From assembly GCA_026770025.1 (NCBI GenBank), contig JAMXDE010000066.1:124001-188000 (forward strand): DNA of 64,000 bases. Reading direction: 5' to 3'. This stretch comes from Craspedostauros australis. Lineage: Eukaryota > Bacillariophyta > Bacillariophyceae > Mastogloiales > Achnanthaceae. Both the position numbers and the translations under genes were made by a program. Within the stretch, counting starts at the first letter, position 1, and every line of letters begins with the position of its first letter. Shown here piece by piece: positions 1-10,245 of the stretch. A model generated the notes under the pieces. The model was not told where the DNA came from. It was given only the letters and a program-made list of their open reading frames with translations, and made no database searches.

Positions 1-2425
1 ACACATCAACGCACACCAAGGCGAAGAAGACCAAGGCAAACAGTACAAGCAGAAACAGAAGTAGAAGCAATAGTCGAAGTAGCCACAGCCAACAGCGCCA
101 CGGCCGCCGCAAAGCAGCATCCCGCGACTCATCCGCTGCTTCTTCTTCTCTTCCTCCTTCCAAAGAAACAAACGATGATACTGATCCAAACGTCAACACA
201 GACGTCGACGACTGTGGCTTCAAACGAACCAACAGACGAACTGGACCTTACACGCACAAAGGCTTCAAACGACACTACGCAACCCACAACTACCATGACT
301 ATTCATACATCACGCCGCAGCAAGCCATGGCATCCTTATCTTTGCCCAACTCAAAGACCGCCAATCGCAACAAGGGCGGCAAAGGCAACAACAGCAACAA
401 CAGCAGCAGCAACATGTCAGCCAGCACCATCCGCCAGCATCTGCAGCTCCAGCTTCCCACCACCGTCCGCGGCGGTGTCCAAACCCCCTTCCCCTTCATC
501 CTCCACCAGATGCTCGAGGATGCATCCAAGCGGGGACACGAAGTCATCGTCAGCTGGCAACCGCACGGACGTGCTTTCCTCATCCACAACCCCAAGCAGT
601 TCGCTGTCACGGTGCTCCCCACCTACTTCAAGCACTCCAAGATGTCCTCCTTCCAGCGTCAGCTCAGCCTGTACGGTTTCACAAGGTTGACGAGCAACAC
701 CACACCAGACCGTGGCGGTTACTACCACGAGCTGTTCCTTCGGGGACGCACCTTCCTATGTGCCTACCTGCAACGCACCCGCATCAAGGGAACGTGGATC
801 AGGAAGTCATCATCTCCGCAGTCGGAGCCTGACTTTTACACGATGGAGCCAGTGCCAGATCTTGTGCCGGCTTCTCCCATCGGCGCTGGTGATGTCGACG
901 AAGACATGAACAACGACACAGTGAGCGCAAGGATGAGGCACACACGCAGACACAGTGAGAACACTTCAAGCACTACCGATGTCTCTGTCGCTTCTGCTGG
1001 CGCTCACATCAGTCGCCAACACAGGAGGCGATCAACCGGAGTCGTTCCCAACTCGACATCCATGTCCACCATGTCCATGCCGACGCCAAGTCCGTTGCGC
1101 ATGCCAATGTCGATGGCAATGCCCACTTCTACCTTGACCTTCACAGGTGTCTCAGCCGGCGCTAATGCCACCGCTGCGACCACCACCGCGACCACCACCA
1201 ACGGAAATAGGAAGGACAGCACGGAAGACACACAGGAGACAAGCCTGGCGGACAGCCTCAAATCCCTCTCCTCCGCGTACATGGCAGAGCTTTCCAAGGC
1301 AAGATCAGCAGCAATGTCGATGGTGACCTCGACATCGGGATCTCGGCCCAGATCGATGTCGGTGCCAACTTCTATGACTGTATCGTCGCCAGCATCCGCA
1401 TCAGCACCAGCATCGTTGGATACTGATCATCACATGTGTGCTGGTGATGCTGTCGGTGTCCATCTCCATCAATCGACAAGAAACAAGAGCGTCAGCAAGA
1501 TCGGCGAGTATTCCACGACGAAACACACGATGCTGCAACCATCAAATCCATACGAGTACCAGTACCAGTACAAAGGTAAGTGAGCACCACCACCACCATT
1601 GTGATTATGATTATGACGATGATCATCACTATGGTCTGTTTCTACTTCCTTCCGATGAGCAGCATCTGCGAATGACCAGCGCAGAAGAAGACGGGTGCTT
1701 CACAGACGAGTATTGTACAGTCGGACGACCGCCCCCACAGAATACCAAACTTATGAATACCAAGGCCATCCACTCACGTCGCCTCTCCACAAAACCACCC
1801 ATCTTCATCACCCATCTACTAATACTCGCTCTGATTGACGATACAAACAGGCATGCCGCTGCAGATGATGCCGGCGCTGCATAGCCTAACACCACCGCAG
1901 ACTCTGAGCAATGCCAATGTGAAGATGTCCGAATTCAGTATCGACACGGCAACATGCGCTGGAAGCATCGTGATGCACAATCGGAACAAGCACGCCCAAC
2001 ATACATCATCCCAATACGAGGCGCAGCCGCATGACTCCTCAAACCAGAGCACAGACCACACAGCCAATCATTCCGGTGTGAGGAGCGCTGCTGCAACAGC
2101 CAATCACTCAGACACGAACGCGAACACCACAACGAACGCAAACAACAGCAGCAGCAACAACAACAACAACGATCAGCTGTGCGATGCCATTGATCATGTG
2201 CTGGAGGCCATGGAGACGTTGGAAGACATGGGCGATAACGATGGTAACGGCGATCATTCAGGCACGCACATCGACCAGCACGACAGACGCGTGCAGGCAA
2301 CCGGGGCATCAATGGAAGGGGGGATCGTCAAATCAGGATCGTTCATGTCGTATGGGGCTGAATCCGGTCTCGATACCTCCTTCGGCGAGAGTCTCGACTT
2401 CGATCCGATCGTCTTTTCGGTGTGA
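1..2425 (+). CDS. Heat-shock transcription factor, copy 1 (5'-truncated by window edge)
   Basis: DNA-binding transcription regulator of the HSF family. The reading frame is already open at base 3, so the N-terminus lies outside the window. Exon 1 runs to 1575 (donor AAAG|GTAAGT), the intron is 1576-1850 (acceptor AAACAG|GC), and exon 2 is 1851-2425 ending TGA. The HSF winged-helix domain is encoded at about 470-800: PFPFILHQMLEDA, W-PHGRAFLIHNPKQF, LP-YFKHSKMSSFQRQLSLYGF, GGYYHELFLRG. It is followed by a GTWIRK / EPDFY block typical of stramenopile HSFs. The rest is low-complexity Ser/Thr/Met-rich sequence. Exon 2 ends in an acidic region with a short helix (LEAMETLEDMGD) and a D/F-rich tail that could be an activation domain (inference). 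It is nearly identical to the inverted copy at 41.5-44.5 kb. Splice sites are supported by frame continuity and by the paralogue. Confidence 0.88.
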
Positions 2426-3624
2426 TGAATCTATCGGGCAAGGCCTGCCAATTCATCACTCAATGATACACTCCACTCCATACTGTTGTTACATTACACA
2501 CCCTACTTCATTTAGAAATCCACATTTCATTAGCCCCCACCGGTATGTACCACATGTGTTTGAGTTGCGTCTTGTCGCGTCGCTGTGGTGTACCAGGGAG
2601 CTGTAGCTGTTGTCTCGCTCCCAATGTTCTCGCTCTCACGGCTGTGTCGGGCGTTCATCCACCAGCGCTCAACGTGTGGTATCCGACGACACGGTCTCGA
2701 GATGGAAGTGTCATGTGATGGAGATGGACAACGTAGAGCAGAGTGGATTACTCCACTCCAGTGCACTGCATAGTGTCACAGACTGTTGATGGCGTGGCAT
2801 TGGAGAAAACCACGGCGCTGAGGAAGAGATGTCGTGGGGGGATGGGGGGGGGGCGCTCAAGTAATGGTTTCATGCCGTTTGTCGTACCCAGGTATGGGTT
2901 TGGTGGGTCGGCGTTGAGACAAAGTGTCTCCAAAATACCAACTCATCATTGCTGATAAAGAACTCAATCCTGCAGACGCCTCGCGGCGCCACAGGATGGA
3001 AGGATCTTCATTACCTGTGTGATCGTTTAGTGCGGGCGGGTATGTGTGCCGCTGAGAATTCGGGAACTGCTCGTTCGAAATGGATATCGCGAATCTTCAA
3101 CGTTCTGCGCAACGTCCGAAATGGCTCCTCATCAACCGTGAATCAATCATGTTGACAGGATTCAAATTGGTATCTTCTTCTGTTTCTTGTCAAGGATGTC
3201 GCCAGCCGGTGAGGTCAATGTTGATCTCGTGCCTTCCACGCACCTTCGATGATGACGATGTCTCGCTCCAGATGAAGATCTCATGGTTATCTTGCGTGTG
3301 TGCGCGTTGCGATGTCGAGGTTTCGTTTTTTCATTTGTCCTCTCTTGTGAAATGGGTGTCCGCTCGATCTTCCTTGACTTCGTTGCCGGTGCCACCGGCA
3401 ATCATGGCGCTATGTGCAAGCTGCACACTTTGCTGATATCGATATCAATTGCGATTTCAATACCCACCGATGCGTTTGACTTCATTCCATTCCATACATT
3501 TCATCAGAACGTTTAGCCCACGTTGGTATTGTGAGCACCTCTTCTTTCTCGCCATCTCCACTTTCCTTTCCCTTTCCTTGGACATTACACCGCACCGTAC
3601 CGTACTGCACCGTACCGCATCATA
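2426..3624. other. Intergenic, no gene recognised
   Basis: This is the spacer between the HSF stop and the convergent DnaJ gene. The first 25 or so bases are shared with the flank of the inverted HSF copy (TGATGAATCTAT-GGGCAAGGCC). After that similarity ends, which marks one edge of that duplication. Only short, unconvincing ORFs are present. Confidence 0.6.
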
Positions 3625-4656
3625 TCACATGACAGAACATCCAACATCCGCGCTCATGCCGTTGAACGGTTTGTAAACACGGCCGTTGGAGCCTTTGGAC
3701 ATGCCCATTAGTTCATCCTCTTCCTGCTGACGCTCCAGAGTCTGCCGGTCGGTGCGACGCGAGTGAAGATCCACCACTACCTTCTTCTTGCGATTCAGCA
3801 CATTCTTGGCGTCGGACAGGTAGCCCTCCTCGTAATTGAACTGCACCGTCGGAGGACCCTGCTCAGCTTTGGAGTAGGGATTCTTTTCGTACGAATTGCT
3901 GCTATACGTGTTGTGACTGCTCTTGTCGGACGTATCATGATCGAACGTGAATCCTTTCCCCAGCGGAGAGTGGTAGTCGAAATCACCGCGCTTCTTGGCT
4001 CTGGCGTATGCTCTCTTTACCGAGTCTCTGTACATGCCATCCCCGTAGTGCATATCGTAGTGCTTCTGCGCGTCGTTCCATTTGCCATCCGGCGGTGCGT
4101 GCGGCGTGTAGACCTTGCGGTAATTGGGCGGTGGCGCGTGGCGGCGATTCTTGTTGTGCCAACCGTGCGGCACGCGGTCTCCCCATACGTTCGCCATGTC
4201 GTACTGTCGCCGCCGCTCATTGTCGATGAGGATATTGTACGCCTCCGACGCCTCCTGGAATGCCTTCGTCTTGGCTCTGTCACCCTTGTGCCGGTCCGGA
4301 TGCAACGACAGCGCCAGTTTGCGGTACGCTATCTTTATTTCGGCGGTGGTTGCCGTCCTGGAAGAGAGAGAGAGAGAGAGAGAGGGAAGAGGATGCATAG
4401 TATGGGTGGAGAATCGCAAGCATGGAGGTGCGAGTATTGGTGCAGAAAGAGAGGAGTTGCGGTGACGCATCAGTATGGTTGTTCGATTGCAACATCCCGC
4501 GAGTACCCATCTTGCAGAGTACATGGAGTGTTGAACGAGTAGTCTAACTCGACACAATCGCCATTGACTCCATACAATGCATCAACGGTGGCAACAAGCA
4601 GCTGCTCACCTCGATATCCTGAGGATCTTGTAGAAGTCTCTGGTTTTCGTCGACAT
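3625..4656 (-). CDS. DnaJ (Hsp40) domain co-chaperone, two exons
   Basis: J-domain protein predicted to stimulate Hsp70 ATPase activity. Exon 1 is 4656-4610 on the minus strand (ATG at 4656, donor CGAG|GTGAGC). Exon 2 is 4357-3625 (acceptor CTTCCAG|GACGG). The join is in frame and gives 259 residues. The J domain covers about residues 6-69: [10 protein letters not shown], then [17 protein letters not shown] with the essential HPD at 35-37, then [21 protein letters not shown]. The first helix would be missed without the small 47-base first exon. The remaining 190 residues are charged, with Lys/Arg-rich and Tyr/Ser/Asn-rich stretches. They lack the Gly/Phe and zinc-finger regions, so this is a class C (J-domain only) type. 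It lies next to a heat-shock factor gene and is divergent from the cyclophilin-like gene. Compartment is unclear because no signal sequence is evident. Confidence 0.85.
4361..4390. repeat. GA/CT microsatellite at intron acceptor
   Basis: A run of GA dinucleotides on the plus strand. In the sense of the DnaJ gene it is a CT tract directly before the CAG acceptor, so it acts as an unusually long polypyrimidine tract. Confidence 0.8.
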
Positions 4657-5744
4657 CTTTTACAGAGTGCTCGTATTGGTATGACGATGCGTTGCTGTGT
4701 ATTTGTGAACTTGAAAGTGGATGGACGAGTACAATATATAATATAATAGATCGGAGCAGAGCAGTCTCCAGACAAGAAGCTGAGAAGCTGGGAAGCTGAC
4801 ACCTGCAGATCTTCGTGATCGCAGAGATGTCTCTTGACTGTCGTTGCTGACGTTGTTGTTGCTATTGCGCCTGTTGACGCTGATGATGGACTATGACAAC
4901 CACCCAGCAGATCCTTGAGTGGTGAAGGTCAATACGGACACGGATGCAGCTGTTGATGTGAATGCCGATGGTGGAGTGTTGATGGGCGTCCTCGTTGGCT
5001 TGCAATCACTCTCATTCGTGCCCTTCTCCCAAGTGAGGTATTGGAAGCATCCACTTCGTTCTGCACATCGGATTGGCTGTCGTCATTGCGTTTTTCCTCG
5101 ATGTCGGTTCTCGTTGTTGTCAGCGTTGTCGCCAGCGTTGTTTGTGCTTGCTCAGCTCTCCACATGGTGTTTGTGTTCGTTTTGTCTCTTTTGTGTGTGT
5201 CACTCCGATGATTCATTCACGAACACGCGATTAGTGTCTCAACCAACAACCATTCCCGCGAGTGTCGATAAATTCGATCGAAATTGAGCGATGCACATGG
5301 AGAATTCTCTCAAAACGTGCGCCGTGACATGGTTTCGGCGATCGGTGCTCACAATTTGTGCTTCGTGATTGCATCGCGTGCGCAGTGACAACGCAAGAGT
5401 GGAATTTCATGCTCGATTGCAAATGGAAGCCTGAAACGAAATTCATGTCGCTCTCGTCCGTTTCAACCGTTGTGCAGCTCTCGTTTCGCACAAAGCGATA
5501 AAGGTCCACGCTCCGTGTTGCGCACAACAGGAAGCCGACTTCGTGTTTGCATCATCATTTGTGAAAGACGAGCTGGAGACCAACACCAATTTCCTGATCG
5601 ATTCATGCGCCCGAACGAAGACAAAGGCAAGACACTTCCGTTGTGACAGCGCCTGGTTGACAAGGACATCAAAGTCGACCCACGGGCAATCAACCTCACT
5701 CACAAACCAAAACGAACCAAAACGAACCAACAACAACACTGACA
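4657..5744. promoter_or_regulatory. Shared upstream region of two divergent genes
   Basis: About 1.1 kb separates the start codons of the DnaJ gene (minus) and the cyclophilin-like gene (plus), so both promoters must lie here. I did not find a convincing GAAnnTTC heat-shock element array by eye. The 5' leader of the plus gene contains AACGAACCAAAACGAACCAA repeats just before the ATG. No coding region is supported. Confidence 0.4.
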
Positions 5745-7719
5745 ATGACATCCATCCGCCGACGAGACTCGCTGACCCCGATGACGGTGCTTGGTGCCAA
5801 CCTGACGCCAGGAACGGTGGCTTCAATGCCTCTATCTCCAGGATCCGCGACATCGTCGTCATCGTCATCATCATCCATGACACAAGCAACGTCTCCAACG
5901 AACAGCGTCAAGGAGAATTGCTCTCGGCAGATGCGGTCGCCGTTCGGAGCAATGTCGGCCTCTCGCCGATCCAGCGCGCCGGTGGTCTTCCGAAGCGTTG
6001 ACAACATCAACACTGGTGCCATCAGTAGTTCTCTCAACAGCAGCATCAACAACAGCAACAATGCAGCAATCGCAGGAGGAAAGTCGAAGCACAGTGCGAC
6101 AACACCGCTGCGCAAGTCCACGATGGGTTCAACTGGTCCAACATCCAGGTCGGTGTTTCCGTCGCCACGCGTGTCTGCAAGGAGCAAGTCCGACACCTTC
6201 ACTCGTGAGCTCGATGCAGCGCACGTTCTCAGCAGCAACAACGCCAGAAATGGCAGCAATCCAAGCCATTGGCAGAATGCTACAGCTCCACGGCAACGAA
6301 TCTCGACAGCTACAAACGGGAACGTCGCGAATGGCGCCGCGACGAGTGCTGCTTCATTGCCGCTGGCAATTCCGCATCGCAAACCATGCATGAACGCACC
6401 CTCATCTTTCCACCAAAGTCGACAACAGCAGCAGAGTCGGTCCACGCCAACCAGCGCGATGAGCATCATGGCCGTGTTGAAATACCTGCCTGCTATGCTG
6501 CTGATGACATTGCCGTGGATCCCAACTTCCGAGCTTTCCGCAACGGTCGCAACCAAACAAGATGAATCATTCCGTCTGCACCTTGAACATAATGAGGTGC
6601 TGTCCAAGCTGGAGAAGCTCACGCACGACATGCACGAGAAGGAACGACAGCGCCAGCAGCTGGAACGAACCAATCATGCCTTGTTCCAAGCCTTGCATCC
6701 CAAGATCTCCGCCGAGCTGTTGGCGCAAGAAAAGTACTCCGAGCTGGAACGTGTCGAAACCGCCATGCTGGGACGCATCGACGGCATGGAGAAGCAGATT
6801 CAGGACAGCGCACGTCGCAAGATGGAGCAGCGGTACGTCCATTGGAGGCTGATTGTTGTCGTGATCAATTGTTGGTGTTGCTGGCTTTCTTGCTTGAGGG
6901 CTGTATGATTGTTCGTTTTATCGAACTGTTCTAACCTTCCTCGCTTCACCACCTTCGCACGCAACTTTCATTTGAAATGGCATCACCCTTGCGAATCCTT
7001 GAAACAACTACACTGATACACACTGCAGATTTGGCAGGGGTCCGTATCATATCGAGATGATGGTCCGCAAAGCAGAAGGGGGCATTCTGTCTGGCCAATT
7101 GCACAAGGTGGTTCTGGAGACGGCGCTCACCACCGAAATGCCACACGCCATCCACCATTTCCTTCAGATGATCGACACAACGCTATGGGAAGGCATGACG
7201 CTGATGAAGGGTGACATGCGCCATGCATCATCATTATCATCACCATCCACAATCACGGTGACGCCCATGAAGTTCGTATCAACATCAGGCGGACAGCAGC
7301 AGCATCACACAAGCGGGCAGAGTAGCAAAGCAGCAACTGCGATGCCCACCTTGGCGAATCGCAGAGTGTTGGGAGATGGCATCGCAGAATTGCAGTCAGC
7401 GCGACAGCAGTTCGTTGATGCCGAGCTCACCCATCTCGCATTCGAAGAGTTCTCAGACACGTTCCCTCCACCACATCACAACCGAAGGTATTCCGTGGCA
7501 TTCCCATCCCACAGCGGGCCGGATTGGACCATCCAGATGGATGAGGATGACACCAGCAAAAGCAGCAACAGCCACCGCAATCACATGTCCACCTTTGCGA
7601 TGGTCGTCGAAGGAAGTCACGTACTGGAAGAGTTCGTGTCATCGCCCTCAGCTGCGGAGACCGCATTGGATGGCAGCGGCGACTCTGTCCTCGTCATTCA
7701 CAGCATCAAGATGCTGTAG
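5745..7719 (+). CDS. Membrane-anchored coiled-coil protein with cyclophilin-like C-terminal domain
   Basis: Exon 1 is 5745-6832 (donor CAGCG|GTACGT) and exon 2 is 7029-7719 (acceptor CACTGCAG|ATTTGG). The frame is maintained, giving 592 residues. Residues 1-235 are Ser/Thr/Asn-rich low complexity. A single hydrophobic segment lies near 240-262 (MAVLKYLPAMLLMTLPWIP). A coiled coil (LEHNEVLSKLEKLTHDMHEKERQRQQLE and onward) spans about 273-362. Exon 2 starts FGRGPYHIEMMVR and continues with TEMPHAIHHFLQMID--LWEG. This matches the beta-barrel start of divergent cyclophilin-like domains known in stramenopiles, and the C-terminal part GPDWTIQMDED ... VVEGSHVLEEF resembles the end of the cyclophilin fold. 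The canonical catalytic Arg/Phe motif of peptidyl-prolyl isomerases is not apparent, so isomerase activity is doubtful. The domain order suggests a type II membrane protein with a lumenal or extracellular cyclophilin-like head (inference). Confidence 0.7.
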
Positions 7720-8140
7720 AGCAGACCCGCCACAAAGAGTGTGGTGAATGCTCCGATCGTTCGGCAAAAGCTAACATGGAAAACGAGCGCAAGCATCTTA
7801 CCGCACCAGAGGATGAAGCCGTCCTCTCTTCGAGACAAGTCAGCGCTGAGTGCGAGATAGAGAGGTCCCAGCTAAGCTAGGCCACGAAGCAAACTAAATT
7901 AATGCAAGACGATAGAAACGACTCTTCTCTCCAACGTATCAAGTCTCAACGCGATACCATGTCATGGTCAATACCTGTGCTAACTTGCAGATGCAAGGAA
8001 TGTGCTGTACATAAATACATTTATTAATTGACATTGGCCGGGGCTCATTTCGTTTGTCTCTCTCTCTCCCTCTCGTTGCCCCTCCCTATTCGCATGGCCA
8101 ACCTCTCCTGTCTGATACGTCCTGTATCATGCACCTTGCG
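7720..8140. other. Intergenic between convergent genes
   Basis: About 420 bases of shared 3' flank of the cyclophilin-like and LRR genes. It contains ATAAATACATTTATTAATTG, a plausible 3'-end or poly(A) region, and a CT-rich run. No gene is seen. Confidence 0.5.
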
Positions 8141-8917
8141 TTATCTATTCGGCAGCTGCCGCAGGAAGTAGAAGATGGACGAAGCATCGAGGTTGTGGAG
8201 GAAGTGCGGCAATAGCGCTGGCATGTGATAGATCAACGCCAGCTGGGATCTGCCCTGCCGGTTGGCCTTGACCAGGAATTGTATCCGATTGTAGTCCTCC
8301 AGCGGCACGTTCGGATTCCAATCCATCTTCAATCGAAGGAGGGTGGTGTTGCATCCCTCAAGGGCATCTACCAACGCTGCCGAGGCCTGCGGTCCCAAAT
8401 CGTTGAAGGATATGTCCAGCTCTCGCAGAGTCGAATTGCATTTCAGCATCCGCGCCAGCGCCACACCGCCTTCGTCGCCAATCTGATTGTCCTTCAACTG
8501 CAGCACCCTGAGTGTTGTGTTGTGACGCAGTCCATGTGCCACGGCCATCGCCGATTGCGCGTCGATGCGGTTGTAATCCATGTGCAGTTCCACGAGCTGA
8601 TTGTTCGTCTCGAGCGCGATGCCCAGAGCCGACATGTTCTGAATCTCATTGTAGGACAGGTGAAGGACCTTCAAGGATGGGTGGCTGGACAGCACGACGC
8701 CTGTCAACGGCAGTAGGCATCGATCTGATAGATGGATGAGGGCTGATGTGAGGTTGATGACCTCGATCTCCTCGTTTTCGTTGAGAGCCTCCACCAACGC
8801 CTCGAGGCAGGCTCTGTCCAACCGACGGATGTTGAGGTTGAGATTGAGGATCTTGCAATCGGTGGCCTTCAGCCGATAACACTGTTCCTGCAACCAGTTG
8901 GGAATGACGACAGACAT
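8141..8917 (-). CDS. Leucine-rich repeat protein (RNase-inhibitor type)
   Basis: Single-exon gene of 258 residues with ATG at 8917. It contains at least five consecutive 28-residue leucine-rich repeats of the ribonuclease-inhibitor/NLRC class: LKVLHLSYNEIQ, LVELHMDYNRID, LRVLQLKDNQIGDEGGVALA and LRELDISFNDLGPQASAAL are clear copies. Such repeats form a horseshoe that binds other proteins. No kinase, NACHT, F-box or membrane segment is attached, so only a scaffold or binding role can be proposed. The C-terminal 45 residues leave the repeat pattern and may cap the solenoid. It is convergent with the cyclophilin-like gene. No signal peptide is seen, so it is probably cytosolic or nuclear. Confidence 0.82.
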   Translation of the reverse strand: MSVVIPNWLQEQCYRLKATDCKILNLNLNIRRLDRACLEALVEALNENEEIEVINLTSALIHLSDRCLLPLTGVVLSSHPSLKVLHLSYNEIQNMSALGIALETNNQLVELHMDYNRIDAQSAMAVAHGLRHNTTLRVLQLKDNQIGDEGGVALARMLKCNSTLRELDISFNDLGPQASAALVDALEGCNTTLLRLKMDWNPNVPLEDYNRIQFLVKANRQGRSQLALIYHMPALLPHFLHNLDASSIFYFLRQLPNR

Positions 8918-10245
8918 ATCGCTGGTTGGAAATGTTGAGAGTTGGTTTTCGAAGAAGATGCGGATGGAAGATGTCTTGGGATTGTGCCTTCGTTGATATC
9001 TTTACTTGTGTGCTTGCTTGTTTGACTTCACCAATGCTTCCTCTTTGTGTTTCATGCTCCGCTTGATGTCAATACTCACACCTCTACCATCATCGTGTGC
9101 TGTCTCTGTCACTGTTGGTCTGGATGTTGGTCTGTACCCTCATGCGGATGTTGACACTGCAGATTTGCGAGTACGACCTGTGTGGTTGATGGCTCTGAGA
9201 CGTTGATGTGTTTGCGTCCGTGCTTGTGGCGGAACAATTGAGAAAAAATGACACGGATCGTGGTCTTAATGGAATTTGGATGGTGGATGTTCGATTGTTC
9301 TTTTTCGACATCTGATTGTCCAATCAGAATCGCTGATGTTGTCTTGACGATTGACTACCGCGATCATCGCGCAATTCCCACTATTGCTCTAATAGTCACC
9401 TGAAACGTCTGTACATAACACGTGTGGACACCGAAATAAATGGCCTGACGCCACCTCATCGAAACAATGAAGGCAAATAGGCTACTCCAGACAGATGACG
9501 TGTGGGCTTCATCATGGTTCACCGTTGTGATCTTTTGTGCTGTCCTGGGAAAAGTCTGGAGCAAATCGTCAAACGTGAACCTTGGCGCTGTGATGGAACC
9601 AACCAACAAAAACACGGCCACAACACTCGTGATGAACTGAAAGAAACAATGTCGCGTGGGATTAGTCGTACACATGCAGTACGAGGACGGCGATCGTACT
9701 GCGTGAGCTGCACGTCTGTGCGCTGTGCCGTGTAATGACTCGGTGATACGGATACAACACGCGCGAGCACAGCACCCGCAGCACCCACAGCATAAGAGCG
9801 GAAGTGGGAGCACTCCACGACACGACACAACACGACGAAGAGCTGATTCAGTCGAGATTTCGCCATGACATCGGTCACCACCGCTCAAACCCTCCATCCC
9901 ATACCATCCCAAACTCAACAAAACAAAACGAAACTAAAAGAAATCAAACACAAGGAGAGTTTCTCATGAGAGCACGCCCATACTCCTCCTATTCTGCACG
10001 AATAGGGAATTGATATTAGCCGTAATGCGCAAGGTGCATTCACCGGTGATGTGGTCGTGACACACAAAGCAATGTTGGCTCGGGCTTGATTGCGGTGCCA
10101 TCCTGTGTTGTGCAACTGACCATCCTGGTTCACAAGGTATCGACACACTCCACCATCTTCGCCAACGGAATTCTACGTGGCGATTTATGAGTGAATGTTG
10201 GTGTGCGATCTTCCCGTTTCTTCGGTGTGGGCGTATCAGTGACTT
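8918..10245. other. Intergenic, one doubtful ORF
   Basis: No convincing gene. A minus-strand ORF at 9364-9921 (185 codons) has a second half with a hydrophobic segment (SVVAVFLLVGSI). A good acceptor (TTTCTTTCAG) near 9645 could begin a terminal exon there, but there is no homology I recognise. The region ends where the SOD-gene duplication begins. Confidence 0.4.
9364..9921 (-). CDS. Hypothetical ORF or terminal exon, low support
   Basis: Open frame of 185 codons. The first 95 codons are Cys/Arg-rich and do not look like a protein. The last 90 contain a plausible transmembrane segment and end at TAG/TGA near 9364. A splice acceptor on the minus strand at about 9645 would make only the last 90 codons coding. 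No family was recognised. It could equally be a chance ORF in non-coding DNA. Confidence 0.2.
   Translation of the reverse strand: MLSLGWYGMEGLSGGDRCHGEISTESALRRVVSCRGVLPLPLLCCGCCGCCARACCIRITESLHGTAHRRAAHAVRSPSSYCMCTTNPTRHCFFQFITSVVAVFLLVGSITAPRFTFDDLLQTFPRTAQKITTVNHDEAHTSSVWSSLFAFIVSMRWRQAIYFGVHTCYVQTFQVTIRAIVGIAR

Noticed and set aside
3763-4542. Plus-strand ORF of 259 codons over the DnaJ gene
   Set aside because: Antisense of the J-domain gene, runs through its intron and is Val/Arg-rich without motifs.
4657-5744. Possible heat-shock elements upstream of the DnaJ gene (GAATTC-type matches)
   Set aside because: Only isolated GAA/TTC pairs with wrong spacing; no array of three inverted units.
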